Positions 29,601 through 39,893 of a stretch of DNA of 64,000 nucleotides are shown here, in pieces. The stretch's first letter is position 1. Each line of letters begins with the position of its first letter. Origin of the DNA: Parietichytrium sp. I65-24A (Eukaryota; Sar; Bigyra; Thraustochytrida; Thraustochytriidae). Where the stretch lies: assembly GCA_012862575.1 (NCBI GenBank), contig BLSF01000019.1, positions 124,001 through 188,000 of the forward strand, given 5' to 3'. A program made the translations under genes and the position numbers. The notes beneath the pieces were generated by a model. The model was not told the origin of the DNA. It ran no database searches and was given only the letters and a program-made list of their open reading frames with translations.

Positions 29601-30084
29601 ACTCATACTGGAAGGGCAGTTCCCACAACTCAAAAACCCATCCTTTGATCTCCTCAAGAACCTGCTACCAAACATCCGTATCGTGTGCTCGGGATCACGA
29701 CCAGGAACCGACCGCAGCTTCCGCGCCCCGCTCGTTGTGCGCGAGAACGAACCCTTCGATCTGCATGGCGGCCTCGTCATTTGCTTTCAGGGATCCCTCA
29801 CTGAAACCGGCAGGTCTTCGCGGCTCAAGCTTCACAAAGTGCATCGATCCACTGGGCCAATGGCCTTTGCCCCTAGCACCATTGCAATGTTTGTCACCGC
29901 GCAAGCAGCTTCTATGCTTGACCAGGCATCCGCTGGCGGGTTTCGCAGAAGCGGAGGATCATCTGACTCAGACACTGTGGGATACAACCCACTCGGGAGC
30001 GTGGCACGCGAAAGCCTAGTCTTCGGCATGACGATGGGGCGTGCTAATAAAAACCGATTCCTTGCCAGCACGAGGTACCGATAG
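26699..30084 (+). CDS. SOS1-type Na+/H+ antiporter with C-terminal cNMP-binding-like domain (three exons)
   Basis: Exons 26699-27163, 27242-28920 and 29010-30084 give 1,072 residues. Intron 1 (78 bp, GTAAGT...GTAG, phase 0) and intron 2 (89 bp, GTAAGT...TTCAG, phase 2) rejoin the conserved frame. The N-terminal part is a CPA1 exchanger: FLPPLLFTSAF, then GAMFGATDPVAVVALLHELG and IEGESLLNDGVGFVLFLV, containing the DP and ND ion-site motifs, over about 12 helices. A cytosolic linker of about 300 residues follows, then a cyclic-nucleotide-binding fold (about residues 795-905). This order matches plant SOS1, which exports sodium at the plasma membrane. No voltage-sensor block was seen, which argues against the sperm NHE type. 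The phosphate cassette lacks the usual Glu and Arg (GTLGYTCGMPQPFTV), so cAMP binding is doubtful. Exon 3 has no ATG of its own, supporting the joined gene. Confidence 0.88.
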
Positions 30085-31465
30085 TCTCTGTACAATACAG
30101 TTTTAAAAAGCCGAATTTTTCTTGTCGCGTGGACTTTTTGAACTTGATGCCAATCTTTTTTCAACTTTTTGAGGCATTAGTACCAGCCACGTCTCTTCGT
30201 CGCTTTGTATTGACAATTTTGAAAAACTTACGCGTCTGTTCATTTTCATTTGCCCGCACCAACAAAGTTTCCGCAGCGTCGCGCGCAAGAGACCGATGGA
30301 TGGATCGGTGGCTTGACTCTTCGAGCCAAGAACGGATCTTTGGGCTCCTTGCGCAGGAATTGATCCGTTCAATATGTTCGCAGCTGATCCTGAGCTGAGC
30401 CTGCCTGAGACTCCGAGAGTGACAATGAATTGGCGCTGATCTATCCATCGTTCGTCAGGGCATGGCTCTCTCTTTCCGAGCGTCGGAGACACCTTGTCGT
30501 GCGCAACACGTTCACCGACAACATTCAATGAACATGAAACCGACAGATGACAGCTCCTTTTCTTTTGATCGATTATTCATCATTTCTCGGAAGGGGTTCC
30601 TCTTTTATTTCCATTTAAGAGAAAGCAGAGCGTCGGTGCGCGCCGGAATTTCAGAATTCAAATTTCAAATCTTTAATTTTCTCCTATAAGAAAAATGAAA
30701 CCAATCAACCAATTCATGAGCAGTTCAACGACATTATTTATTCAACGGCATTCTCAATTTTACCTTTCTCACAGTCTGTTTCACTCACACAACTCACACC
30801 TCGGACTCTACGAATGTGATAACCCCTCTTACATCACCGCGGAGCCCTACAAATCCCACGTGTCTAGCCGCCAGTGGCCCTGTCTAGCGTATACTTGACA
30901 CTGCATAATCAGTTGTGTATGACCAAGTGGTAGAGGCGGGTAGTAGGGGCTATGGCTGGGAGGGAAGGGAAGGGAACAGAGAGAGAAGAGTGAGCGATGT
31001 GTGCATAGAAAGAAACATTGGAAAAGGGAAGTGAAAGCAGAGAGGGGGAAGGGACAGAAGCAAATAATAATTCAAATGCAAATCAATTGAATTACTTTTG
31101 ACTAAACTCCCAAACAAAATTCTAATTCAAAATCATTAGTTCTCTGTCAAAATCCTTCCAAGACTTCCTTTCTCCTCAACGAAACAATCGCGCCTTCAAA
31201 TTGCTCTCGCAGCGGTAAAGGCCTCTACGCTAAAAGGTAGCACCAGGCGTGCTCCGTGTAAGCGAGAGAGAGACCTGATAGACCTGATAGAGAGAGAGAG
31301 AGAGAAGGACAGGCACCAGTGGCACCAGAACAACAATAACAACGACAACCGAAAGCGCGAGAGCGTGCAGTCGGTAAACGCACGAGTCGGAGGAACGTCT
31401 CGCGAGGCGTAGAGAAAGAGTGTGGTGTCCGCTGGGTGGTGGGCTAGCGCGAGGAGGCGGGAGAG
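30085..31465. other. intergenic, 3' of antiporter and upstream of SSNA1
   Basis: AT-richer DNA. An inverted match is visible near 30296-30340 (GGATGGATCGG ... CGAGCCAAGAACGGATC). Purine-rich runs (GGGAAGGGAAGGGAAC) lie at 30961-30977. No coding or RNA gene was seen. Confidence 0.4.
31261..31308. repeat. GA-rich simple repeat with ACCTGATAG x2 in the SSNA1 leader
   Basis: GAGAGAGA tracts flank two copies of GACCTGATAG, about 160 bases upstream of the SSNA1 ATG. Confidence 0.8.
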
Positions 31466-31801
31466 ATGGCGCAGCAAGGAGCGTCGCTGCAGAATTACAA
31501 CAATGAGCTGGTAAAGTGCATTGAGGACCTGCGCGAGAAGCGCGAGGAGGTGAACAGGCAGATTCTCAAGGATGAGGAGGAGAAGGCCAAGATTCAGAAA
31601 GACTTGAGCGTGCTCACAGACAGGCTGGCCAAGGTGAACGAGTCGTTGGCGAAGCGCTCTTCCGCCCTGAAGGAGTACGACAAAACCATCCGTGAGACCG
31701 AGTCGGCGTACATGAAGATTCTCGAGTCTTCGCAGACTTTGCTTCATGTGCTCAAGAGGGAGTCGGTCAACCTGGGCAAGAAGAAGCAGAGCTCCACATA
31801 A
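31466..31801 (+). CDS. SSNA1: SSNA1/NA14/DIP13 microtubule-associated coiled coil
   Basis: A 111-residue protein strikingly close to animal SSNA1 and algal DIP13. The N-terminus [20 protein letters not shown] and the later stretch [21 protein letters not shown] are near-identical to the family. It is one parallel coiled coil that self-assembles into fibrils, induces microtubule branching and sits at centrioles, basal bodies and sites of damaged lattice. Full length, single exon, ATG directly at the conserved start. The tail after VLKRE is short and basic/Ser-rich (GKKKQSST). Together with the docking-complex protein at 1.7 kb this supports a flagellated life stage. Confidence 0.95.
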   Translation: MAQQGASLQNYNNELVKCIEDLREKREEVNRQILKDEEEKAKIQKDLSVLTDRLAKVNESLAKRSSALKEYDKTIRETESAYMKILESSQTLLHVLKRESVNLGKKKQSST

Positions 31802-32126
31802 TAGCCAAGCAAAACCAAAAAAAAGCAAAAAACTGGAGCTCGGCTGCTCGTCTCGCGCTGTACTGACGGGCGAAGTGACCTTGTGCAGGTGTATTTTTCT
31901 CTTTCTCTCCCTTCATTGCTGTTCGTTCTCCCTTGATTGACTAGAACCTTAACTATTTTCTTTTTTCTCTCTTTCCTTTTTTAACAGCTAAAGAATAATA
32001 AAGGATGATTTAGAGCATCTTGGAAATGCGCGAAGAGGCTGAGGATATATACTTTTTGCAAAAGCTTTCAGTGTGACCGAGCGAGGCGCGACACGATGAA
32101 AAAAATTACAAAAAGGCAACAGCTGT
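31802..32126. other. convergent 3' intergenic region
   Basis: Between SSNA1 (plus) and the metallophosphoesterase (minus). Pyrimidine-rich (TTTCTTTTTTCTCTCTTTCC at 31957-31976), with one AATAAA. No gene was seen. Confidence 0.45.
31997..32002 (+). terminator. AATAAA poly(A)-type signal
   Basis: Hexamer about 195 bases after the SSNA1 stop, following a T/C-rich tract. Assigned by position and sequence only. Confidence 0.35.
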
Positions 32127-34124
32127 CTACAATTTGTAATCCAATGAGTCCTCCTGAACAGTTTGCCGTGGAGGAGCATAGCCCATAAATCGAATGACCC
32201 AACCAAAGTTAATAAGAAGAATCCAGATGCATGGAGAAACGGCCACGTCCACGGGGCTGAAAAACACCAATGCAAGACAAGTTGGGAACGCTATCAAAGC
32301 GAAGAGATGATAATACTGCAGAAAGCCGAGCCAGAGAGCATTTCGAAAATCCTCGTCCACAACGACAGGCGCGAAAGTATTTCTGAGCAACCTCCTCCCC
32401 TCAAAAGGCTCCGACAAAACCACTGCGAGGCCTCCATAAACACGCGAGGCAAACACATTCAAGAATAACAGAAATGGCAGTAAAACCAAGCACTGGAGCA
32501 GCATGGCAAAGAGACTCGCTTGAACATCGTATGCGAATCCTTGACCCACAACCATCACTCCAAAGGGGAACACAAGACAAAAAGGTCCGGGCATGGACAC
32601 GAAGAAGCCTGCGGCAAATGGCCCGGCTGAAAGGAACACATAGGTGACCACCAAATAAACGGAAAACGCAATGCTCGATTTGGTCACAGGATCGCCTTCA
32701 CTGCGAAACAAGCCAGAGAGCAAGGTGTAGCGGTTGGCCAGCAATATCGCAAAATTCGCAACAGTAAATCCAGTCAAGAGAGTGCGAATGACAATTGTGG
32801 TATCTTGCCCAGCTTCTTCAATTCTGACACGGTTCACGGCCAGCGAGCCGGTGCTCCCGTCCAGGGAGAACTCCTGTGTCAGAGCGGTACTTTGCTGTTT
32901 CGAGTCAGAGATGACCACATTAATTTTGTGGAGACCAGTGGCAAATTCCTCGCTCGGATCCCATTTTAGCACATAGAGATTGTCCCCAACAAAAGCAGCT
33001 TCGCCGGCCTGATCATGTGACTCGTTGTCATCGAAATATACTTTGACGCTAGTAATCGTGGCACCGACCTCTGCGAACGCGAGAATTCGAACATGAGAGC
33101 TTTTTCCTGCATGCTCCGGTTCGTAAGGGCTGAGATACTTTGCGTCTTTCGGATTTGTGATTACACCAATTGGGAAGGCATCCTCCAGATATGCGTCCGT
33201 GAACGACATCACACCGTGGTCAAACGCGATAACCCTGAAACCTTGACTGTATTTTAGGTCATCAACCTCTAGCTCAACTAGGTTCCCGGTTCGCATCTTC
33301 ATGTCACCAGAGTGAATGTGACCGCAAAGGTAGTACGCGGCTTGGTCATGGAGCGCACCAAGGCCACCAAGGAGCTGGGATTCGGGGTGGTGGCCAACTA
33401 GGATCGGCATCGTGACGGACTCAGAATTTGAATTGAATCGACCGAGCGCAGCTTCTTCAGTGTCTGCGCTAACATACCCAAAGAAGTTGAAAGGTTTGAC
33501 GATCCCAGGCCCAATTGCCCCATCTATCGCGACGAAACGAACCGTTGAGTTGCCCACAGCAGAGTCAAACGACCATGATCTTCTATCTGCCCATTCGTTG
33601 TTTGTGAACGATGAGACACCAAAGGTCTCATAGAGATTGGTGGACACGTCCTCAATGATGCCAGACCCATAAGCATCGTGATTGCCGCGAATGTCGTACC
33701 AAAAAGCTTCGCTCCTGTTTAGAAAACCTGCCGAGCTAAGAATGTTTCGATAGGTCTCCCAGTCGGCCAACTGCTGCGCCCCACCGACGGCTTCGGCGTT
33801 TCCATACCCGTCAGTTAGATCGCCGGTGGCAATCACGTGTTTTGGATTAACCGCAGGCACGATACGATCAACAAAGTCTCTCAGATGAGCTTCGTACTCG
33901 GGGTGGAATCGGCTAACGTGGATGTCTGACACGTGCAGGATAACCATCAGCTCATCCGCAGAGTCGCCAGGCACAGCGCCTTTGTACTTGTTCAGGCTTT
34001 CATCCGAGCGGACCTGCACCCCGACATTGTTTCCGAAAGCCACGGCCACTCTGACGGGAACGTATATTGCAAGCACACCCACCAACACCAAGGGCACCAA
34101 ACACCATATTCTGCACAACTTCAT
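32127..34124 (-). CDS. TMEM62-like membrane metallophosphoesterase
   Basis: A 665-residue protein. Residues 8-30 form a signal anchor. The calcineurin-like metallophosphoesterase domain follows, with all five metal-ligand motifs: VSDIHVSRFH (Asp67, His69), ATGDLTDG, RGNHDAYG, VGHHPES and CGHIHSGD. An Ig-like beta region follows (about 330-430). The C-terminal third has about five or six hydrophobic helices, including FGVMVVGQGFAYDVQASLFA and FALIAFPTCLALVFF. This domain order is that of animal TMEM62 and plant homologues, whose substrate is unknown. The ATG at 34124 is first in frame and opens the anchor. Single exon. The catalytic face should be lumenal or extracellular. Confidence 0.85.
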   Translation of the reverse strand: MKLCRIWCLVPLVLVGVLAIYVPVRVAVAFGNNVGVQVRSDESLNKYKGAVPGDSADELMVILHVSDIHVSRFHPEYEAHLRDFVDRIVPAVNPKHVIATGDLTDGYGNAEAVGGAQQLADWETYRNILSSAGFLNRSEAFWYDIRGNHDAYGSGIIEDVSTNLYETFGVSSFTNNEWADRRSWSFDSAVGNSTVRFVAIDGAIGPGIVKPFNFFGYVSADTEEAALGRFNSNSESVTMPILVGHHPESQLLGGLGALHDQAAYYLCGHIHSGDMKMRTGNLVELEVDDLKYSQGFRVIAFDHGVMSFTDAYLEDAFPIGVITNPKDAKYLSPYEPEHAGKSSHVRILAFAEVGATITSVKVYFDDNESHDQAGEAAFVGDNLYVLKWDPSEEFATGLHKINVVISDSKQQSTALTQEFSLDGSTGSLAVNRVRIEEAGQDTTIVIRTLLTGFTVANFAILLANRYTLLSGLFRSEGDPVTKSSIAFSVYLVVTYVFLSAGPFAAGFFVSMPGPFCLVFPFGVMVVGQGFAYDVQASLFAMLLQCLVLLPFLLFLNVFASRVYGGLAVVLSEPFEGRRLLRNTFAPVVVDEDFRNALWLGFLQYYHLFALIAFPTCLALVFFSPVDVAVSPCIWILLINFGWVIRFMGYAPPRQTVQEDSLDYKL

Positions 34125-34402
34125 CTTGCCCTGGGGCCTTGGCTCAGACGCGCCTACGCCTGCGCCTGCCTGCTTTCCGAATCAGGCGCTACTTTGGTTT
34201 CCCGAGATGGGACCTGTTGCACGACTGAGCGCAAATGTAGCCGCGTCTCATTATTTCTCATGACATGTTTTGCATGTGTGCCTTTCACAATGGTATCAAC
34301 GTGACAACAAGTTCGGCTAACCCCCGTACGTACAGTCGCTAGCAGGCGAGAGGGGTGATGGCGAGAAGGTACGTTTGAAGAGCGACTTGGGTTACCTGAG
34401 CC

Positions 34403-34437
34403 TACCGGTACCGGTACGGCGTACTGACAGTGAGTAC
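34403..34437. promoter_or_regulatory. palindrome cluster: two overlapping TACCGGTA plus GTACTGACAGTGAGTAC
   Basis: TACCGGTA occurs at 34403-34410 and again, overlapping, at 34409-34416. It is followed by GTACTGACAGTGAGTAC at 34421-34437, which matches 55752-55768 at 16 of 17 positions. About 280 bases upstream of the metallophosphoesterase ATG. Confidence 0.45.
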
Positions 34438-35253
34438 TGAGTGCTGGTGCTCCTGTGCCCCCCTCCTCCCTACTCAAGCGCACGCGGCTAGACTAGCCAG
34501 CCCCTTCTTCTCCAAGCATGGGCATCCATCCTTTGCACATCTTTGCACAAACAATGCCAAGCGGGCCGTAAGACCGCTTCGTCCTGTGGTCGAGCGCCTT
34601 GGAGGATGCGCTTGTCGCGAGATTGCGCGTCGCCTTTCGTTTGCGCCCATGATCGTGCGTAGGGACTCGAGTGAGTCGCAAGTGTTGTAGCGTTCAAATT
34701 TGTTCTTCTCGGTCATGGTAGGTCATGGAGTCACAGTCAAAACCAAACCAATGTCTTGATTTGATCGAGACAGTGATGAATCAATCAATCTTGGTTTACT
34801 GTTTACAAAGTTCACAACTTGCAAGCTCACAACTTGCTCTTCAAAGTATGGTTCATTAGGTTAATTAGAGTATTATGATAAGAGGAGTCTTCTGTGTAAT
34901 AACCTATCAATATCCCGGTAGTAGATAGCTACAAGCTAAAGCGATATGCATTGCATGTAGCACCTAACTACAGCCGTGCGTAAGGAGCAGCACCTTGATC
35001 GCGATCGTTCACGAAGGACCCTCCGGAACGCATTGCGTTGGCGAGCGCTCTGCTATGCTCTCCCATGCTCTGCTAACCTCTGCTAGTCGTGCTAGCGGGA
35101 AACCTTCAGAAACTCGCGTGAGGAATGTGAGGAATGTGAGGAAAGTGAGTGCGAGGCGGGAGCAACGAGTGGCAGAGCAAAGCGCTGCGAACTCTTTTAA
35201 CGCTTTTAACGCTTTTCACGCTTAGTCCGCGGCGTGGAGCCTCGCGATTTTCA

Positions 35254-35293
35254 AGACATCGAGAGACATCGAGAGACATCGAGAGACATTGAC
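35254..35293. repeat. AGACATCGAG x4 tandem repeat in the NMD3 leader
   Basis: Three perfect and one imperfect 10-bp units end 66 bases before the NMD3 ATG. The frame is open through them but starts at GTG. Confidence 0.85.
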
Positions 35294-35359
35294 GGCCGAA
35301 AGAGCGAGAGAAGGGAGAAGGGCCGCTGGAAGAGCGAGCAAGGTATTAGATTGAGCGAG

Positions 35360-37051
35360 ATGGAGACCATGGGAACGGCGCCGATGGTGGTGTGCTGCAT
35401 GTGCGGAGTGAGCATGCAGCCGAATGGGGTGAACACTTGCGCGCAGTGTCTGCAGACGGAACACGATGTGACGACCGAGTTCTCGAGGGACGCGATTCTG
35501 CTAAAGTGCAAAGGGTGCGGGAGGTACCAGAACAGCGTGCAAAAGTGGGTTTGCTGCGACAATGAGTCCAAGGAGCTGCTGGCTCTGTGCCTGAAGAAGG
35601 TGAAGGGCCTTCAAAAGGTGAGCTTGGTGGACGCCAGCTTTTTGTGGACCGAAGAGCACTCGAAGCGGATCAAGGTCAAAGTGACTGTGCAGAAGGAGGT
35701 TGCGAAAGGCGTTGTTCTTGAGCAGTCCTGCACCGTGAATTTTACAGTTCAAAACAAGATGTGTGAGGATTGCCATCTGGCCGAGGCAAACATCGGCTGG
35801 AATGCGATTGTTCAGGTGCGTCAAAAGGTAGACCATAAGAGAACCTTTTTGTACTTGGAGCAGCTCATCCTCAAGCACCACGAGGACACCCGTACACTTA
35901 AGGTGGACCCTTCTCCGCAAGGAGTCGATTTTTACTTTGCAGCCAGGAACGATGCTGCTCGATTCATTGACTTTTTAGAAACCGTGATCCCTATCCGCTA
36001 CAAGACCAGTCAAAAGATCATTTCCAAGGACACAAAGAGCAACGTAGATGTGTATCACTTCACGTATATGGTTGAGATTGTTCCTGTATGCAAGGACGAT
36101 GTAGTCTGTCTTCCATTGTCGACGGCGCGCAAGCTCGGCAACATTTCTCAGATTGCAATTTGCTCCATCGTCACAAATGTTCTCAGATTCCTCGATCCAG
36201 TTACTTGCCAGGTTGCTGACATGAGCGAAGAGAGGTTTTGGCAAACCCCTTTCCGACCGCTGATGAGTTCAAGACGCCTCATTAGGTTCGTCGTTCTCGA
36301 TGTAGAGATTCAGAAAGACGCAAATCTCCGTGCTCAGCGCGACAGAAGGCAGCACTTAGAAAGCATTGCTGCAGACGAAGATGAGGAACCCCTCAGCAAT
36401 CCGAAGAAGAGAAGGCGAAAGCAGACGCGGAACACGAACACCGTCCTCACTGCCAGCGGAATGAATATCAGCCCTAACCACGCCCTTGCGCTGGTGGAGG
36501 TTGCACGCGAATCTGACCTCGGATCGAACGACAAACGATTCTCCGTTTACACCCATCTTGGTTTCGTCTTGAAACCTGGCGATGAGGTCCTCGGTTATGA
36601 CATGTCGACTTTGAACATGAACGACGAGGAAGCTGAGCGCGTAGAGCGCAAAGCTCAAATTCCAGAAGTCATCCTCATCCGCAAACATTACCCAAAGCGT
36701 GTCAAGGCAAACAAGAGAAACTGGAAACTCAAATCCATGGTCACTTCCGGAAATGGAGAGGCCGGATACGGAATGGGCAAAGGTAATAGCGATAACATGG
36801 ATCGGGACCGTGAACTGTTTTATAGAGATCTTGAGGAGGACGAAGAAATGCGAAGCAGGATTAATCTTTACAAGTCCGAGCGACAGACTGACAAAAAAGA
36901 TAAATCCATGGATGACGACGATGCTGATCAGGACAACGACGGCGACGACGACATGGATGATGATGGTGCGCCACGCATCCCAGTTGAGAGCCTTCTAGAT
37001 GATTTGGCCATTGGAGACGACCATGACGATGATGAGGACTCCAATATCTGA
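35360..37051 (+). CDS. NMD3: NMD3, 60S ribosome export adaptor
   Basis: A 563-residue protein that loads onto nascent 60S subunits and recruits CRM1 for nuclear export. The N-terminus carries the family zinc-binding Cys pairs: CCMCG, CAQC, CKGCGRYQ and a later CEDC. The block ESKELLALCLKKVKGL is almost identical to the family. The C-terminus has basic residues (NPKKRRRKQTR, nuclear-localisation-like), then a long acidic run (DDDDADQDNDGDDD) and a Leu-rich export-signal-like end (VESLLDDLAIG). The open frame extends to 35234 through GTG and a tandem repeat; the ATG at 35360 is chosen. Single exon. Convergent with SmF, 223 bases away. Confidence 0.95.
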   Translation: METMGTAPMVVCCMCGVSMQPNGVNTCAQCLQTEHDVTTEFSRDAILLKCKGCGRYQNSVQKWVCCDNESKELLALCLKKVKGLQKVSLVDASFLWTEEHSKRIKVKVTVQKEVAKGVVLEQSCTVNFTVQNKMCEDCHLAEANIGWNAIVQVRQKVDHKRTFLYLEQLILKHHEDTRTLKVDPSPQGVDFYFAARNDAARFIDFLETVIPIRYKTSQKIISKDTKSNVDVYHFTYMVEIVPVCKDDVVCLPLSTARKLGNISQIAICSIVTNVLRFLDPVTCQVADMSEERFWQTPFRPLMSSRRLIRFVVLDVEIQKDANLRAQRDRRQHLESIAADEDEEPLSNPKKRRRKQTRNTNTVLTASGMNISPNHALALVEVARESDLGSNDKRFSVYTHLGFVLKPGDEVLGYDMSTLNMNDEEAERVERKAQIPEVILIRKHYPKRVKANKRNWKLKSMVTSGNGEAGYGMGKGNSDNMDRDRELFYRDLEEDEEMRSRINLYKSERQTDKKDKSMDDDDADQDNDGDDDMDDDGAPRIPVESLLDDLAIGDDHDDDEDSNI

Positions 37052-37274
37052 ACGCAGTAGCAAGAGATAACACGAAAATTCGATGTCGTTTTTGTTTTTA
37101 GTGAGGGTTCTGTCCGATATAATATGCCTACCTACACACAGATGCAACCACGCCTGCCCGCTTGCTCATTTTTGGGGGAGGCTCTTCAACTCCCTCAGTC
37201 GAATAGTCAGAATTCCACACGCCAAAGAAACTAGTTCAGAGATTACAGGCGAGTAAATGTAAGCGCCCCTCCAG

Positions 37275-37737
37275 CTATTCCTGCTTGACCGCTGGCGCCG
37301 CATTGTCGCTTTGCGCTTCCTCCTCTACTCCCCGAATGTACAGAACGTTATTGCATCGGATCAACACCTCTCCCAAAGTGCCTTGAAACGCGCCTTTTAC
37401 AAATTCCTCCGTCCCAGCGAGCTGCAAATTCATGTACGAATCTGTCGACACCAGATACCCTTTATACTCCTGGCCCCACTTCAGCCTCACCACCACTTTC
37501 TTGCCTGTCAAATCCGCCAGAAACGGCTTTGGGTTTACTATGGACGCCGCCTGAGCGAACCCAAGCACAAGTCAAACAAACACCAAGTCAGAAAGACAAA
37601 CCACCACCACAAATCAAACCACACGGTCGGTCACTCCTCGCGGTTACCGGGCCTCCCTTCCCAAAGTACATATACGCATATAACCGCAACGATTGCCAAG
37701 CCATCGACGGCGCAAACCGACTGTTCAAACTCACCAT
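37275..37737 (-). CDS. SNRPF: SmF spliceosomal core protein; first exon codes only the start Met
   Basis: A subunit of the heptameric Sm ring on U1, U2, U4 and U5 snRNAs. Exon 2 (37275-37550) encodes [20 protein letters not shown], then [20 protein letters not shown] (Sm1) and [16 protein letters not shown] (Sm2), nearly identical to human SmF. The open frame begins upstream only at a GTG and contains a CTCAG acceptor at the point where similarity starts. The nearest suitable start is an ATG at 37735-37737 followed at once by GTGAGT. Splicing this 184-bp intron gives [11 protein letters not shown], a 92-residue protein of family length. The exon 1 assignment is therefore inferred from splice signals, while the body is certain. 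Confidence 0.9.
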
Positions 37738-39893
37738 TTCTCTGTGACTGCTGCGACTCTGCTCCTGCTCCACTCGCAGGCGACCCTCCCGCAGCGCGCG
37801 ACACCCTCCATAGCCATTACTTTGGGCGGCTACGAGTGGGTGGGCTATAGTTTCTGTAGCTTCTCATTGTATGAAGATTGTAGAGGGAACAGAGAGAACA
37901 CCCACGAACTTTCGGGTCCAAGCATAAAAGAGAGATACCTTTCGTATCAGCCTTTGTATCCGCATATCTCCTTGTAAACAGAGTTCCGAATAACTAATCC
38001 AATTTGGCAAGATCCGTGTCAGTCGCAACTTGAGCTTGAACGACAACAAATGCGGACCTCAAAGCAGGAGTTCCCAAGTACACACTCAGTCGCGACCAAA
38101 GGATCGCAAGGTCGAGATACTTGTCTGATCGATATGGCGGCTTTACTGACTTTCTGGATTCTGAATCTGTAAAACTAACAAGGCCGAGGACAAGCAAAGT
38201 TGGTGCAATCCCCCGATCTACGGAGGCAGGAAACGGTCGTATTCAGGAAAGCAGGCGGGTGATTTGCTGCACGGGGAATTTGTCTCATAGCTCGTGGTTG
38301 CGTCAGGTTTTTTTCAAAACGTAACTTGAACCGGCAATGGAAATCGTTGTGCTGATTCGCGGAGGCATAAAAGACTGTGTCAGGGTCTCCTGGAGGACCG
38401 CTTCTCACAAGGCTAGCTGCTGGTGCCGCGCTCAACAGATCGCGTAGAATGTGATGGCCCATAGCTAGCAGAGGGAGTATGCATGCGCGACCAAACAACT
38501 TCACTCGAACGAAAAACAAGTTTAGCACTGGCAGTCTCCTAAAACAAGTTGAATTGCGGTTGTAGCAAGACCAAACTTTGAAGAGCAAGATCACATCCAA
38601 GAGTTCAATCAAACGGGACCAGATATCGTTCGACTCTCGGCCCGATCCTGTGCAATCAATGGTCACACTCCCCGCCATTCAACCCGTACAGACTAATTCT
38701 ATTATGTCTAATCCTAGTAACTTTTGCTGGCCGTGAACGCCACGCCACGTTCATTGAATGTATGGAGAAGGAAATAGGTTTCTTCTTCAAGAACGGAAAA
38801 AGGAACTTGCGAATCAACGGAAAAATATGCATATCATGTAAGTTAAATGTATCGTTGGGGATCGTTGGACTTCAAAAAGGTGTTGGATTGAGTCGGACTC
38901 ACTGCGAGAAACCAATGTTCACAAAAGATGTTTTGCAAATTTTCGCCACCCACAACACCACCACTACCAATGACTAACTACTGTCATAGTCCTCACTAGT
39001 CAGCCTAGTCGCTGCTCTAGAGGTCTTATGTTGCATCAATGCGAGCACAAAACCTGTGAAGGCTTACTGTACACCTACCCTTGTCCCTATTAGAGTCCTC
39101 CACTGATTCGCTACCGCCTGAGGCTCTTAGCGTTTCCAGTGGCCGACTTCCAGTACTTTCCCAACCCTCCCGGCCCAAAACCTCCTTAGCCTCTCTCTAG
39201 CCTACCACTAGTCAGGTGTACAAGGTGAGGAATACCTCACGCTCCTCCTAACCTTCAATTAGCCCATTCTTTACCACCTACTATAAGCCTCTCTATGCCA
39301 TGAAGTAGTTCGTTTTGTCACACACCTTGTGAGAAAGCTAGGCTCTCCTGTAACGTTGGCTGTAGGAACAGTATGTATATGGAAGGAAGGTGATAACTTG
39401 AAATGAGTGCCAAAAGCCAGCTGTTGAATTTGATGAATGCTGATTTCTGATGACGCTGATGAACGCAAGAAGTTTGTTCGAACATTTTCAATTGAGAAAT
39501 TTCCCTTCAACTCAACAAACTCATCATCGGCTTTTGAGGTTAATTAACTGTTCTATAAAGCAGAAGTGAAAGCACGCAAAACATCGATCAACAACTCCAT
39601 CGACGATCATCTTGCTCTCTAGATCTCTCAAGCCCAGAAGCGTCTAGTGGTTTCTTCACCGCATGGGACTCGCAGTGCGCGGCGCAGTGGACTGTGACGT
39701 CCTCAGTCAATGAACAACCGTCGACCATCGACCATCGACTGGTTTATACTTGTTGCCTTGGGGAGCAAACGTTTTGGAGACCTCAAGTCACGCGAGAAGT
39801 GTCAACGCGATTGAGAGTTTGTGCGCGAGGACTTGGGCTGGAGTGGTCCAAGAGCCGCTGAACGAGAGACGAGAGAGAGTGAGGGAGCGCAGG
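37738..39893. other. 2.1 kb without a convincing gene
   Basis: Upstream of SmF (minus) and of a surface-protein gene (plus). A minus-strand ATG frame at 38175-38678 (167 codons) has no recognisable domain and poor start context. From 38980 to 39300 the DNA is rich in CTAG and CCTC words with no coding signal. A repeat of CGACCATCGA units lies at 39721-39740. Confidence 0.4.

Larger units (their letters stand above)
34125..35359. other. divergent promoter region, metallophosphoesterase / NMD3
   Basis: About 1.2 kb with no gene seen. It contains overlapping TACCGGTA palindromes and a GTACT...AGTAC element (34403-34437), AGGAATGTG repeats (35121-35140), TTTTAACGC repeats (35197-35220) and the 10-bp repeat just before NMD3. 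Confidence 0.5.

Noticed and set aside
28972-30084. Separate cNMP-binding protein gene
   Set aside because: The frame begins at GTG right after a stop and lacks an ATG; a good donor and acceptor join it in frame to the antiporter, as in SOS1.
35234-35359. N-terminal extension of NMD3
   Set aside because: Begins with GTG and is encoded by a 10-bp tandem repeat; NMD3 family similarity starts after the ATG at 35360.
38175-38678. 167-codon minus-strand ATG frame
   Set aside because: No recognisable domain, weak start context and surrounding non-coding character; kept only as a note.
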